64,000 nt of DNA from positions 19,354-83,353 of the forward strand of contig JBJHBH010000004.1 of the NCBI GenBank assembly GCA_050485365.1, in the 5' to 3' direction. Made by a program: the position numbers and the translations under genes. The stretch comes from JARFUG01 sp050485365 (lineage in GTDB: Bacteria > Desulfobacterota > Desulfuromonadia > Desulfuromonadales > JACZKF01). Position 1 is the stretch's first letter, and each line of letters opens with the position of its first letter. Below the pieces are notes generated by a model. That model was not told the origin of the DNA. It worked only from the letters and a program-made list of their open reading frames with translations, and ran no database searches. Positions 44,040 to 53,451 of the stretch are shown here, in pieces.

Positions 44040-45104
44040 TTGAAGGGGCGCATCATCGTCGCTGTCGACGCCATGGGGGGAGATAACGCACCTTCTGCGG
44101 AAGTGGAAGGTGCCGTTGCCGCTGCACGGCAGTGGGGGATTTCCATCGTCCTGGTGGGGAGGGCGGAGAAGATCGAGGAAGAGCTCGCCAGGCACACGAC
44201 CGAAGGGCTCGACATCACGGTTCACCACGCAGGCGAAGTGGTGGGGATGCACGACTCGGCTTCGGACGCGGTGCGAAAGAAGAAGGACTCCTCCATTCGC
44301 GTCGCCTTCAACCTCGTCAAGGAGGGGCGTGCGGACGCCGTCGTGAGCGCGGGCAACTCCGGCGCCACCATGGCCGCCGGGATGTTCGTGCTGAAGCGAA
44401 TATCCGGGATCGACCGGCCAGCTATCGCCACCATCATGCCGAACCTGCGCAATCAGACGCTGGTCATGGACGTGGGGGGCAACGTCGACTGCAAGCCGTA
44501 TCATCTGGCGCAGTTCGCCCTGATGGGGGATGTCTACTCCCGCGCCATCCTCGGCAAGAAGAGCCCCAGAGTCGGTCTGCTCTCCAACGGCGAGGAGGTG
44601 AGCAAGGGGAACGATCTGACCCGCGACGCCCACCAGCTTCTCAGGGACGTCCCCTTCAACTACGTCGGCTACGTCGAAGGACGCGATCTGTTCGATGGCT
44701 CGGTCGACGTCGTCGTGTGCGACGGCTTCGTGGGCAATGTCGTTCTCAAGGTCTCGGAGGGTCTTGCCGACGCTCTGGCCACCATGCTTCGGCAGGAGTT
44801 CGCCGGGCGGATGATGTCCAAGGTCGGCTACTTTCTCGCACGGCCCGCCTTCGCCGCCTTCAAAAAGAAGATCGACTATGCCGAATACGGCGGCGCGCCG
44901 CTGCTCGGGATCGAAGGGACGGGGATGATCTGCCACGGGGGATCGAGCCCCCGAGCCATCATGAACGCCGTTCGCATGGCGCACGACTCCGTGCTGAAGC
45001 GCGTCAACGATATGCTGATTTCCCAGCTCAGGCTCACCGGGCAGGACCCCGCCAAAAACGGGGCCGACGCGGCGCAGGTACGGACGGGGGAATTGTCCCA
45101 ATGA
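44040..45104 (+). CDS. plsX: Phosphate acyltransferase PlsX
   Basis: A 354-residue enzyme that makes acyl-phosphate from acyl-ACP for phospholipid synthesis. The N-terminal IIVAVDAMGGDNAP signature is intact, and length is standard. The start is TTG 44040, with GAGGG about 8 bases upstream; no ATG is available before the conserved N-terminus. It lies 12 bases after rpmF and 10 bases before fabH. Confidence 0.95.
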   Translation: MKGRIIVAVDAMGGDNAPSAEVEGAVAAARQWGISIVLVGRAEKIEEELARHTTEGLDITVHHAGEVVGMHDSASDAVRKKKDSSIRVAFNLVKEGRADAVVSAGNSGATMAAGMFVLKRISGIDRPAIATIMPNLRNQTLVMDVGGNVDCKPYHLAQFALMGDVYSRAILGKKSPRVGLLSNGEEVSKGNDLTRDAHQLLRDVPFNYVGYVEGRDLFDGSVDVVVCDGFVGNVVLKVSEGLADALATMLRQEFAGRMMSKVGYFLARPAFAAFKKKIDYAEYGGAPLLGIEGTGMICHGGSSPRAIMNAVRMAHDSVLKRVNDMLISQLRLTGQDPAKNGADAAQVRTGELSQ

Positions 45105-45114
45105 GGAGAACGGC

Positions 45115-46095
45115 ATGAAGAAGGCATGCATTACCGGAACGGGATCGTACGTTCCGCAGAAGGTGCTGACCAATTTCGACCTGGAGAAATTTCTCGACAC
45201 CTCCGACGAGTGGATCGTCACCCGTACCGGGATCCGCGAACGCAGAGTCGCCGCCGACGGCGAACATACCTCCGATCTGGCGACCCACGCCGCCCGCAGG
45301 GCGATGGAGATGGCGGGCGTCACGGCGGAGGAGATCGATTTCATCGTCGTGGGGACGATCACGGGCGACTTCCCCTGGCCAGCCACCGCGTGCCTGGTGC
45401 AGGACAATCTCGGTGCCTCGAACGCCACCGCCTACGACATTTCGGCTGCCTGCAGCGGCTTCGTTTATGCGCTCGACGCCGCGGTTTCGCGCATCGAGTC
45501 GGGCCGCAGCACCAAGGCGCTGGTGATCGGCGCCGAAATTCTCACCCGGGTCGTCGACTGGCAGGACCGCAACACCTGCGTCCTGTTCGGCGACGGGGCC
45601 GGCGCCGTGGTGCTGGAGGCGACCGAAGAAGATCGCGGCGTCCTCTCCACCCACCTGCACAGCGACGGATCGTACTGGGAGCTTCTGTACCAACCCGGAT
45701 TCGGCTCTCGCAATCCTGCCTCCGACGACGGTTTGAAGACGCGGCTCCCTTTTCTTCGCATGCAGGGGAACGAGGTCTTCAAGATCGCCGTGCGCTCTTT
45801 GTCGGACGTCGCCACCGAAGCCCTCGAGGCCAACGGCATGAGCGCCGCCGACCTCGATCTGTTCATCCCCCATCAGGCCAACCGGCGCATTCTCGACGCC
45901 ACCGCCAAGCGGCTCGGTCTCTCCGACGAGCAGGTCTACATCAACGTCGATCGCTTCGGCAACACCTCGGGGGCGTCGATCCCCATCGCCCTCGACGAGG
46001 CCAACCGCGCAGGGCGCCTCAAGAGGGGGGACATGGTCCTGCTCGACGCCTTCGGCGGAGGCTTTACGTGGGGCTCTGCCCTGGTTCGCTGGTAG
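45115..46095 (+). CDS. fabH: 3-oxoacyl-ACP synthase III
   Basis: A 326-residue condensing enzyme that starts fatty-acid synthesis by joining acetyl-CoA to malonyl-ACP. The catalytic triad is C113 (ISAACSGF), H253 (IPHQANRRI) and N283 (GNTSGAS). GAGGAG lies 6 bases before the ATG. It is followed by fabD after 36 bases. Confidence 0.97.
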   Translation: MKKACITGTGSYVPQKVLTNFDLEKFLDTSDEWIVTRTGIRERRVAADGEHTSDLATHAARRAMEMAGVTAEEIDFIVVGTITGDFPWPATACLVQDNLGASNATAYDISAACSGFVYALDAAVSRIESGRSTKALVIGAEILTRVVDWQDRNTCVLFGDGAGAVVLEATEEDRGVLSTHLHSDGSYWELLYQPGFGSRNPASDDGLKTRLPFLRMQGNEVFKIAVRSLSDVATEALEANGMSAADLDLFIPHQANRRILDATAKRLGLSDEQVYINVDRFGNTSGASIPIALDEANRAGRLKRGDMVLLDAFGGGFTWGSALVRW

Positions 46096-46131
46096 CTGCA
46101 CCTTGCGGTTTCACACAGGAGTCTCTTTGCG

Positions 46132-47046
46132 ATGATCGCTTTCGTCTTCCCCGGTCAGGGCGCCCAGTATGCCGGCATGGGCCGCGATCTGGCCGAAAAT
46201 TTCCCGGTCTGCCGCCAACTTTTCGAAGAGGCCAACGACGCTCTGGGCTTCGACCTCGCGCGCCTTTGCTTCGAAGGTCCAGAAGAGGATCTCAAGCTGA
46301 CCGCCAACACGCAGCCGGCCATCCTGTCGGTGAGCGTCGCCGCCTTGCGCGCCCTTGAAGCCGAAACCGGTCTCGCGCCGGCCTGCGCCGCGGGGCACTC
46401 CCTCGGAGAGTTCTCGGCCCTGGTGTGCGCCGGAGCCCTCTCCTTCGCCGACGCCGTTCGCATCGTGCGGCAAAGGGGCCAATTCATGCAGGAGGCCGTC
46501 CCCGTCGGCAAGGGGGCAATGGCCGCTGTCATGGGCGTCGAGGCCGAGGCGCTGGAGGCGCTCTGCCGCGAAGCCGCCCAGGGGGAGGTCGTCTCTGCGG
46601 CCAATTACAACAGCCCCGGACAGATCGTCATCGCCGGCGATGCCGCCGCTGTCGAGCGCGCCATCGCCCTGGCAAAGGAGAAAGGGGCCAAGCGCGCCCT
46701 CGCTCTGCCGGTGAGCGCCCCTTTTCACTGCGCACTGATGCAGCCCGCCGGAGAGCGTCTCAAGGCGGTTCTGGAGCCCGTTTCCGTCAATCCGCTGCGC
46801 ATCCCGGTGGTGACCAACGTCGAGGCGGCGCCCAACGCCGATGCCGCGCGGGTGAAGGAGCTGCTGGTGACGCAGGTCAGCGCGCCCGTGCGCTGGGACG
46901 CTTCGGTCGAGGCGATGAGCCGCATGGGGGTCGAGCGCTACATCGAGATCGGTCCCGGCAAGGTCCTCGCAGGTCTCATCAAGCGCATCGTCAAAGGGGC
47001 CGAGGTGCACAGCGTCGAGGATTGCGCCGGCATCAGGGCGCTTTGA
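46132..47046 (+). CDS. fabD: Malonyl-CoA:ACP transacylase
   Basis: A 304-residue acyltransferase that loads malonyl groups on ACP. The nucleophile is S90 in GHSLGEFSAL, paired with H199 in APFHCALM; VFPGQGAQYAGMG is at the N-terminus. CAGGAG precedes the ATG. Position between fabH and fabG is typical. Confidence 0.97.
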   Translation: MIAFVFPGQGAQYAGMGRDLAENFPVCRQLFEEANDALGFDLARLCFEGPEEDLKLTANTQPAILSVSVAALRALEAETGLAPACAAGHSLGEFSALVCAGALSFADAVRIVRQRGQFMQEAVPVGKGAMAAVMGVEAEALEALCREAAQGEVVSAANYNSPGQIVIAGDAAAVERAIALAKEKGAKRALALPVSAPFHCALMQPAGERLKAVLEPVSVNPLRIPVVTNVEAAPNADAARVKELLVTQVSAPVRWDASVEAMSRMGVERYIEIGPGKVLAGLIKRIVKGAEVHSVEDCAGIRAL

Positions 47047-47136
47047 GATTCACGCCGATCCGATGCGTCCACCCAGCGCAGCCCTGCTTCGTACCCGATC
47101 GGCTGCAGTCGCATTTCGTTGACAAAGGGGAGAGGT

Positions 47137-47874
47137 ATGCCCAAAGATAAAGTCGCCCTCGTTACCGGCGCCACCCGCGGCATCGGCCGCGCCATCGTCC
47201 TTGCCCTGGCCGGCGCAGGCGCAAAGATCGTCGCCGTCGGGCGCAACCGCCAGGGGATCGATGCCCTGGTCGAGGAGCTCAAGGCCGCCGGGACCGACGC
47301 GGTCGCGGTGGACGGAGACGTGTCGGTCGCCGAAGACGTGGAGCGCATCTTCTCCGAGGCGTCCAAGGCCTTCGGGCGGGTCGATATTCTGGTGAACAAC
47401 GCAGGGATCACCCGCGACGGCCTGCTGCTGCGGATGAAGGAGGAGGACTGGGACACCGTCCTCGACACCAATCTCAAAGGGGCCTTTTTGTGCACCCGCG
47501 CCGCGGCCAAGATCATGAGCAAACAGCGCTACGGCCGCATCGTCAACATCTCGTCGGTGGTGGGGCAGATGGGCAACGCGGGGCAGGCCAACTACTGTGC
47601 CAGCAAGGCCGGGCTTTTCGGACTCACCAAGTCGAGCGCCCGCGAGCTCGCCCGCCGCAACGTCACCGTGAACGCCGTCGCGCCCGGCTTCATCGTGACC
47701 GAGATGACCGAGTCGCTGCCGGAGAAGGTCAAGGAAGAGCTCTCCGCCCAGATTCCGATGGAGCGCTTCGGAACGGCCGAAGACGTCGCTGCCGCCGTCG
47801 CATTTCTCGCCGCAGAGGGGTCCGGTTACATCACCGGGCAGATTCTCGGCGTCAACGGCGGCATGTACATGTAA
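47137..47874 (+). CDS. fabG: 3-oxoacyl-ACP reductase
   Basis: A 245-residue short-chain dehydrogenase that reduces 3-oxoacyl-ACP with NADPH. The cofactor site is TGATRGIG (10-17), NNAG is at 87-90 and the catalytic S140, Y153 and K157 are present. ATG 47137 (MPKDKVALVTG) is chosen over an in-frame TTG at 47119; GGGGAG lies just upstream. Confidence 0.97.
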   Translation: MPKDKVALVTGATRGIGRAIVLALAGAGAKIVAVGRNRQGIDALVEELKAAGTDAVAVDGDVSVAEDVERIFSEASKAFGRVDILVNNAGITRDGLLLRMKEEDWDTVLDTNLKGAFLCTRAAAKIMSKQRYGRIVNISSVVGQMGNAGQANYCASKAGLFGLTKSSARELARRNVTVNAVAPGFIVTEMTESLPEKVKEELSAQIPMERFGTAEDVAAAVAFLAAEGSGYITGQILGVNGGMYM

Positions 47875-47938
47875 TTTCGTGCAGAAACAACCAAGTCGAT
47901 TCAAGAATCGGCCCCAAAACCCAGAGGAGGTGAAGCAG

Positions 47939-48172
47939 ATGGCTTCGATAGCAGAAAGAGTAAAGCAGATTGTGGCGGAACAGCTCGGCGTGGACGAGGA
48001 TCAGGTGACCGGCGAAGCTTCTTTCATGGAAGACCTGGGTGCCGACTCCCTTGATACGGTGGAGCTCGTCATGGCCCTCGAGGAGGAGTTCGATATCGAG
48101 ATCTCCGACGAGGACGCCGAAAAGATTCAGACCGTGCAGGATGCCGTCGACTACATCAGCGAGCATTCCTGA
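47939..48172 (+). CDS. acpP: Acyl carrier protein
   Basis: A 77-residue acidic protein with the phosphopantetheine attachment serine S37 in GADSLDTVEL. The very strong GAGGAGGTGAAGC ribosome-binding sequence fits high expression. ATG 47939 (MASIAERVKQIV) is the standard start; an upstream in-frame GTG at 47879 would add 20 unrelated residues. Confidence 0.98.
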   Translation: MASIAERVKQIVAEQLGVDEDQVTGEASFMEDLGADSLDTVELVMALEEEFDIEISDEDAEKIQTVQDAVDYISEHS

Positions 48173-48184
48173 GCAGGCATCGCA

Positions 48185-48209
48185 GGGGAGGGGGCTTTTC
48201 CCCCTCCCC
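48185..48209 (+). other. GC-rich hairpin between acpP and fabF
   Basis: A perfect 10-bp stem GGGGAGGGGG (48185-48194) with CCCCCTCCCC (48200-48209) and loop CTTTT. No T-run follows. It may attenuate read-through or protect the acpP transcript end. Confidence 0.55.
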
Positions 48210-48233
48210 GACCATGCTCCTCACTCCCCACCC

Positions 48234-48262
48234 TTCCCGTTCAGAGCAGAAAATCGTATAAT
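48234..48262 (+). promoter_or_regulatory. Internal promoter candidate for fabF
   Basis: A perfect TATAAT at 48257-48262 with a weak TTCCCG -35-like sequence 17 bases upstream. It would give fabF and following genes separate expression. Confidence 0.45.
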
Positions 48263-48303
48263 TACCTGATCGGGCAAGTCATCTACGGAGGATCCGGAAT
48301 ATC

Positions 48304-49536
48304 ATGCGCAGAGTTGTCGTGACGGGCGTCGGTGTCGTTTCCGCCCTGGGAACCGGTAACGAAAAGAACTGGACCGCTCTCATGGAGGGGAGATCGGGAA
48401 TCGGCCGCATCACGCGGTTCGACGCCTCCGATCTTCCGAGCCAGATCGCTGGAGAAGTCCCCGATTTCGTCGCCGAGGAGTTCATCGACAAAAAAGAGAT
48501 CAAGAAGATGGATCTCTTCATCCAGTACGCCATCGGCGCTGCGGAAATCGCCATGAAGGACTCGGGGCTCGTGGTCAATGACGAGAACGCCGAGCGCGTC
48601 GGCGTGCTGGTCGGCGCCGGCCTCGGCGGTCTGCCCGCCATCGAGAAGTACCACCAGGCGTACCTCGAGGGGGGGCACAAGAAGCTCTCGCCCTTCTTCA
48701 TCCCGATGCTGATCATCAATCTGGCGCCCGGCCACATCTCCATGCGCTACGGCGCCAAGGGGCCGAACCTCTCGTCGGTCTCCGCCTGCGCCACCGGAAC
48801 CCACTCCATCGGCGACGCCTTCCGCATGATCCAGCGCGGCGATGCCGACGCCATGATCGCCGGCGGGACCGAGTCGACCATCACTCCCCTGGGGATCGGC
48901 GGTTTCAACGTCATGAAGGCTCTCTCCACCCGCAACGACGACCCGACCGCCGCGTCTCGCCCCTTCGACAAGGGCCGCGACGGATTCGTCATGGCCGAAG
49001 GGGCCGGAATCCTCATCCTCGAAGAGTACGAGCTCGCCAAGGCGCGCGGCGCGAAGATCTACGCCGAAATCTGCGGCTATGGCCTCACCGGCGACGCCTA
49101 CCACCTCACTGCTCCTGCACCCGGAGGCGAGGGAGCGGCGCGCTGCATCAAGATGGCCCTGGCCACCGGTGGCGTCAACGCCGACGAGGTCGACTACGTC
49201 AACGCCCACGGCACCTCGACCCCGTTCAACGATCTGTACGAGACGATGGCCATCAAGACGGCTCTCGGCGATCGTGCCCGCAAGGTGATGGTCAGCTCCA
49301 CCAAGAGCATGACGGGGCACTGCCTCGGGGCCGCCGGCGGCGTCGAAGCGGTCTACTCCGTAATGGCCATCGACCGCGGCGCCGTTCCCCCGACCATCAA
49401 CCACGAGGAGCCCGACCCCGAGTGCGATCTCGACTACGTCCCCAACGAGGCGCGTCAGGCGAAGGTCAACGTGGCGCTGTCGAACTCCTTCGGCTTCGGC
49501 GGAACCAACGCGACGCTCCTTTTCAGGAAGATCTGA
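48304..49536 (+). CDS. fabF: 3-oxoacyl-ACP synthase II
   Basis: A 410-residue elongating condensing enzyme. The catalytic residues are C162 (VSACATGTH), H302 (NAHGTST) and H339 (SMTGHCLGAAGG). Length is standard. ACGGAGG lies about 11 bases before the ATG. rpiB starts 4 bases after the stop. Confidence 0.97.
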   Translation: MRRVVVTGVGVVSALGTGNEKNWTALMEGRSGIGRITRFDASDLPSQIAGEVPDFVAEEFIDKKEIKKMDLFIQYAIGAAEIAMKDSGLVVNDENAERVGVLVGAGLGGLPAIEKYHQAYLEGGHKKLSPFFIPMLIINLAPGHISMRYGAKGPNLSSVSACATGTHSIGDAFRMIQRGDADAMIAGGTESTITPLGIGGFNVMKALSTRNDDPTAASRPFDKGRDGFVMAEGAGILILEEYELAKARGAKIYAEICGYGLTGDAYHLTAPAPGGEGAARCIKMALATGGVNADEVDYVNAHGTSTPFNDLYETMAIKTALGDRARKVMVSSTKSMTGHCLGAAGGVEAVYSVMAIDRGAVPPTINHEEPDPECDLDYVPNEARQAKVNVALSNSFGFGGTNATLLFRKI

Positions 49537-49540
49537 CCCG

Positions 49541-49993
49541 ATGTTCGTCATAGCCAGCGACCACGGCGGCCTCGAGCTCAAAGAGGCCGTCAAGAAGTGC
49601 CTGCAGGGGCGCGGCATCGATGTGCGCGATCAGGGGACGATCAACGCCGACTCCGTCGACTACCCCGACTTCGGCGAGAAGGTGGCGCGAGCCGTCTCCG
49701 CCGGAGAGGCCGAAAAGGGCGTTTTGATCTGCGGCACCGGGATCGGCATGTCCATCGTCGCCAACAAGTTCCCCGGGGTCCGGGCGGCGCTCATCAGCGA
49801 CGATTTCACCGCCCGCATGTCCAAGGAGCACAACAACGCCAACATCATCGTCATGGGGGGGCGCACCAGCAGCACCGAGCAGGCGTGCCGGATGGTCGAG
49901 ATCTGGCTCGATGCCGAGTTCGAAGGGGGCAGACACCAGGCGAGGCTCGACAAGATCGCCCGCATCGAGCAGGAGCTCGCCCCATCGAAGTGA
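49541..49993 (+). CDS. rpiB: Ribose-5-phosphate isomerase B
   Basis: A 150-residue isomerase linking ribose- and ribulose-5-phosphate. IASDHGGLELKEA at the N-terminus and GVLICGTGIGMSIVANK with the catalytic-region cysteine are conserved, as is the HNNANIIVMGGR segment. It starts 4 bases after fabF and is probably translationally coupled to it. Confidence 0.95.
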   Translation: MFVIASDHGGLELKEAVKKCLQGRGIDVRDQGTINADSVDYPDFGEKVARAVSAGEAEKGVLICGTGIGMSIVANKFPGVRAALISDDFTARMSKEHNNANIIVMGGRTSSTEQACRMVEIWLDAEFEGGRHQARLDKIARIEQELAPSK

Positions 49994-50014
49994 TGTTTTC
50001 GAAAAGGCCGGATG

Positions 50015-50036
50015 GGCAGGCTTCGGCCTGCCTTTT
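50015..50036 (+). terminator. Terminator-like hairpin with UUCG tetraloop after rpiB
   Basis: A 7-bp stem GGCAGGC (50015-50021) with GCCTGCC (50026-50032), loop TTCG and TTTT. It may only partly stop transcription before glyA. Confidence 0.65.
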
Positions 50037-50097
50037 CCATTTTTCCCTACCGTCTATCGATCAGAGCGCGGAAGAAGCCGCGTGCGGAGAATCGTCC

Positions 50098-51345
50098 ATG
50101 TCTGAGATGCTCGCCCAATTCGATCCCGAAGTCGCCCATGCCATCCGCTGTGAGACCGAGCGCCAGGAATTCAGCCTGGAGCTCATCGCCTCGGAGAACT
50201 TCGTCAGCGAAAAGGTTCTCGAAGCCCAAGGGTCCGTCCTCACCAACAAGTACGCCGAGGGCTATCCCCGCAAGCGCTACTACGGCGGGTGCGAGTTCGT
50301 CGATGAGGCCGAGCAGCTCGCCATCGATCGCGCCAAAGAGCTCTTCGGCGCCGAGCACGCCAACGTGCAGGCGCATTCGGGCTCGCAGGCCAACATGGCG
50401 GTCTACTTCGCCGTGTGCAACCCCGGCGACACCGTCCTGGGGATGAATCTCGCCCACGGCGGCCACCTCACCCACGGCTCGCCCGTGAACTTCTCGGGCA
50501 AGCTCTTCAACATCGTCCCCTACGGCGTCAAAAAAGAGACCGGCACCATCGACTACGAAGAGGTCGAGCGCCTCGCCGAGGAGCACCGTCCCAAGCTGAT
50601 CGTCGTCGGGGCGAGCGCCTATCCGCGCGTCATCGAATTCGAGCCCTTCCGCCGCATCGCCGACAAGGTCGGGGCCGTCGTCATGGTCGACATGGCGCAC
50701 ATCGCCGGGCTCGTCGCCGCCGGTGTCCACCCCAGCCCCATCCCCCACGCCGAGTTCGTCACGACGACGACCCACAAGACGCTGCGCGGCCCCCGCGGGG
50801 GGATGATCCTGTGCCGCGAGGAGTGGGCGAAGAAGCTCAACAGCAACATCTTCCCCGGCATCCAGGGCGGACCCCTCATGCACGTCATCGCCGCCAAGGC
50901 CGTCGCCTTCAAGGAGGCGCTCCAGCCCGAGTTCAAGGACTACGCCCGCCAGATCGTCAAGAACGCCGCGACCCTGGCCGAAAGCCTCAAAGGGCACGGT
51001 TTCAATCTCGTCTCCGGCGGCACCGACAACCATCTAATGCTCCTCGACTTCACCGGGTCTGAGCTGACCGGCAAGGTCGCCGAGGAGACGCTGGAGCATG
51101 CCGGCATCACCGTCAACAAGAACGCCGTCCCCTTCGACACCCGCTCCCCCTTCGTGACGAGCGGCATCCGCATCGGCACCCCCGCCGCCACGAGCCGCGG
51201 CCTCAAGGAGCCGCAGATGGAGCAGATCGGCGCCTGGATCGCCCGCGCTCTGAAGAGCGTCGGCGACGAAGCGGCCTTGGCGCAGATCCGCGCCGAGGTG
51301 CGCGAGCTGTGCGCGCGCTTCCCCCTCTACCCCGGGCGGCTGTAG
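50098..51345 (+). CDS. glyA: Serine hydroxymethyltransferase
   Basis: A 415-residue PLP enzyme that converts serine to glycine while loading a one-carbon unit on tetrahydrofolate. The PLP lysine is K227 in VTTTTHKTLRGPRGG. LIASENFVS (29-37) is the family hallmark. ATG 50098 starts MSEMLAQFD; the longer open frame upstream overlaps rpiB in another frame and is not real. Confidence 0.97.
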   Translation: MSEMLAQFDPEVAHAIRCETERQEFSLELIASENFVSEKVLEAQGSVLTNKYAEGYPRKRYYGGCEFVDEAEQLAIDRAKELFGAEHANVQAHSGSQANMAVYFAVCNPGDTVLGMNLAHGGHLTHGSPVNFSGKLFNIVPYGVKKETGTIDYEEVERLAEEHRPKLIVVGASAYPRVIEFEPFRRIADKVGAVVMVDMAHIAGLVAAGVHPSPIPHAEFVTTTTHKTLRGPRGGMILCREEWAKKLNSNIFPGIQGGPLMHVIAAKAVAFKEALQPEFKDYARQIVKNAATLAESLKGHGFNLVSGGTDNHLMLLDFTGSELTGKVAEETLEHAGITVNKNAVPFDTRSPFVTSGIRIGTPAATSRGLKEPQMEQIGAWIARALKSVGDEAALAQIRAEVRELCARFPLYPGRL

Positions 51346-51349
51346 GTCG

Positions 51350-51826
51350 ATGGAGCGTCCCTGCTGGGAGGAGTACTTCATGGAGATCGCCCGCCTGGTG
51401 GCGCGGCGATCAACCTGCCTGCGCCGCCAGGTCGGGGCGGTCCTGGTGAAGGAGAAGAACATTCTGGCCACGGGGTACAACGGCACCCCCTCGGGGATCA
51501 CCCACTGCGCCGAGGTCGGCTGCCTGCGCGAGAAACTGAGCGTCCCCTCGGGGGAGCGGCACGAGCTGTGCCGCGGCCTGCACGCCGAGCAGAACGCCAT
51601 CATTCAGGCGGCCAAACACGGGGTCAACATCGCGGGAGCCACCCTCTACAGCACGCACTCGCCCTGCGTCATCTGCTCCAAGATGATCATCAACGCCGGC
51701 ATCTCCCGCATCATCTACCTGGAGGGGTACCCCGACACCCTGTCACGGGAGATGCTCGGCGAATCGAAGATCGATCTCTTCGCCTTCTCCGAGTTTGCCG
51801 TCGCCCAGCCCGGAGGAGCGCCATGA
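51350..51826 (+). CDS. dCMP deaminase-family zinc enzyme (ComEB-like)
   Basis: A 158-residue cytidine/deoxycytidylate deaminase-fold protein. The zinc and proton-relay site is H78-A-E80 with C106 and C109 in SPCVIC. It probably converts dCMP to dUMP for thymidylate synthesis, using folate units produced by glyA, 4 bases upstream. The stop overlaps nrdR as ATGA. Confidence 0.92.
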   Translation: MERPCWEEYFMEIARLVARRSTCLRRQVGAVLVKEKNILATGYNGTPSGITHCAEVGCLREKLSVPSGERHELCRGLHAEQNAIIQAAKHGVNIAGATLYSTHSPCVICSKMIINAGISRIIYLEGYPDTLSREMLGESKIDLFAFSEFAVAQPGGAP

Positions 51827-52290
51827 GGTGTCCCTTCTGCAATCACGACGACACAAAGGTCATCGACTCGCGCCTCGGCAAGGAGGGGAACAACATCCGG
51901 CGTCGCCGCGAGTGCATCGCGTGCATCCGCCGCTTCACCACCTACGAGCGCGTCGAGGAGACGCTGCCGCTGGTGGTGAAGAAGGACGGGCGACGCGAGC
52001 CCTTCGATCGCACCAAGATCATCGCCGGGATGCAGCGCGCCTGCGAAAAGCGCCCCGTCTCCATCGAGACGGTCGAGAAGATGGTCGATCGGCTGGAGCG
52101 CACCCTGCAGGATGCGGGGGAGAAGGAGATCGAGTCGAGCCGCATCGGCGCGGCCGTCATGGAGGCGCTGCACGACATCGACGAAGTCGCCTACGTGCGC
52201 TTCGCCTCGGTCTACCGCCAGTTCAAGGACATCAACGAGTTCATGGACGAGCTCAAGGGGATTTTGGCCAAGGGCGAAGGCAAACGGTAG
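51823..52290 (+). CDS. nrdR: Transcriptional repressor NrdR
   Basis: A 155-residue regulator of ribonucleotide reductase genes. The N-terminal zinc ribbon uses C3, C6, C31 and C34; the ATP-cone domain follows (PLVVKKDGRREPFDRTKII). GGAGGAG lies 4 bases before the ATG. No ribonucleotide reductase gene is in the window. Confidence 0.96.
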   Translation: MRCPFCNHDDTKVIDSRLGKEGNNIRRRRECIACIRRFTTYERVEETLPLVVKKDGRREPFDRTKIIAGMQRACEKRPVSIETVEKMVDRLERTLQDAGEKEIESSRIGAAVMEALHDIDEVAYVRFASVYRQFKDINEFMDELKGILAKGEGKR

Positions 52291-52311
52291 AGAGCCTGTG
52301 GCCCACGGAAC

Positions 52312-53448
52312 ATGGATCAGGCCGAACGGCTGCCGCAAAACAGGATCGATCGCGCTTTGAAACACGAGCACTTCATGGGGAGGGCGTTGGAGCTCGCCCG
52401 CCGCGGCGAGGGGCGCACCCGTCCCAATCCGCCCGTCGGGGCCGTCGTCGTGCGCGACGGCGCCATCGTCGGCGAGGGATTTCATCCCCGCGCGGGCGAG
52501 CCTCACGCCGAGATCTTCGCTCTGCGCCAAGCGGCTCAGGCGGCCCGCGGCGCCGATCTTTACGTCACCCTCGAGCCGTGCTGCCATCACGGAAAAACCC
52601 CCCCCTGTACCGAAGCGATCCTCGCCGCCGGGGTCTCGCGGGTCTTCGTCGGCGCCCTCGATCCGAATCCGAAGGTCGACGGCGGAGGGGTCGCCGCTCT
52701 GCGATCGGCCGGCGTCGCGGTCGAAGCCGGCATCCTCGAAGCCGATTGCCGCCGCCTCATCGCCCCGTTCGCCAAGCATGTGAGGACAGGGGTGCCGCAC
52801 GTCACGCTCAAGTCCGCCATGACCCTCGACGGGCGCACCGCCAGCGGCACCGGCGACTCGCGCTGGATCTCCTCGGAGGCGAGCCGGGAATACGTCCACC
52901 GCCTTCGCGACCGGGTCGACGCCGTCATGGTGGGGATCGGTACGGTCCTTCAAGACGATCCGCGCCTCACGACCCGCCTCCCCGGCGGGGGGCGTGACGC
53001 CGATCGCATCGTCGTCGACGCGCGGCTGCAGATCCCCGAGGACGCCGCGCTCCTTCGCCTCGACTCCGGCGCCTCCACCGTCATCGCTACGACCTGCGAC
53101 GCGCTCCCCGACAAGGCCGCGCGGCTTCGAGAAAGGGGAGTGCAGGTACTCGAGCTTCCCTCGCAGGACGACGGCGGCGTCGATCTGTGCGCCCTGATGC
53201 GGCACCTTGGCGCCCTCGGCTACCAGAGCATCCTTCTCGAAGGGGGCGCCCGACTGACCGGAGCCGCCCTTCGCGCGGGGATCGTCGATCGGGTGCAGAT
53301 CTTCATCGCACCGATCCTCCTCGGCGGCGACGACGGCCCCTCCCTCGCCGCCGGGACGGGGGCCGCGGCCATCTGCGAGGCCCGCCGTCTGCGCGACGTG
53401 CGGGTGAGACGCTTCGAGGACGACACCCTCATCGAGGCGGAGGTCTAA
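52312..53448 (+). CDS. ribD: Bifunctional riboflavin biosynthesis deaminase/reductase
   Basis: A 378-residue two-domain enzyme. The N-terminal deaminase has H-A-E (EPHAEIFAL) and C..C zinc ligands (EPCCHHGKTPPC). The C-terminal reductase has the SRWISS and ILLEGGARLTG segments. It performs the second and third steps from GTP to riboflavin. ATG 52312 is used, with a weak ribosome-binding site; the next in-frame ATG at 52375 is a shorter option. Only 21 bases separate it from nrdR, so there is no room for an FMN riboswitch. Confidence 0.95.
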   Translation: MDQAERLPQNRIDRALKHEHFMGRALELARRGEGRTRPNPPVGAVVVRDGAIVGEGFHPRAGEPHAEIFALRQAAQAARGADLYVTLEPCCHHGKTPPCTEAILAAGVSRVFVGALDPNPKVDGGGVAALRSAGVAVEAGILEADCRRLIAPFAKHVRTGVPHVTLKSAMTLDGRTASGTGDSRWISSEASREYVHRLRDRVDAVMVGIGTVLQDDPRLTTRLPGGGRDADRIVVDARLQIPEDAALLRLDSGASTVIATTCDALPDKAARLRERGVQVLELPSQDDGGVDLCALMRHLGALGYQSILLEGGARLTGAALRAGIVDRVQIFIAPILLGGDDGPSLAAGTGAAAICEARRLRDVRVRRFEDDTLIEAEV

Positions 53449-53451
53449 ACG

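Noticed and set aside
52291..52311. FMN riboswitch expected before the rib genes
   Set aside because: Only 21 bases separate nrdR from ribD, far too short, and no RFN-type sequence is seen before ribBA or ribH.
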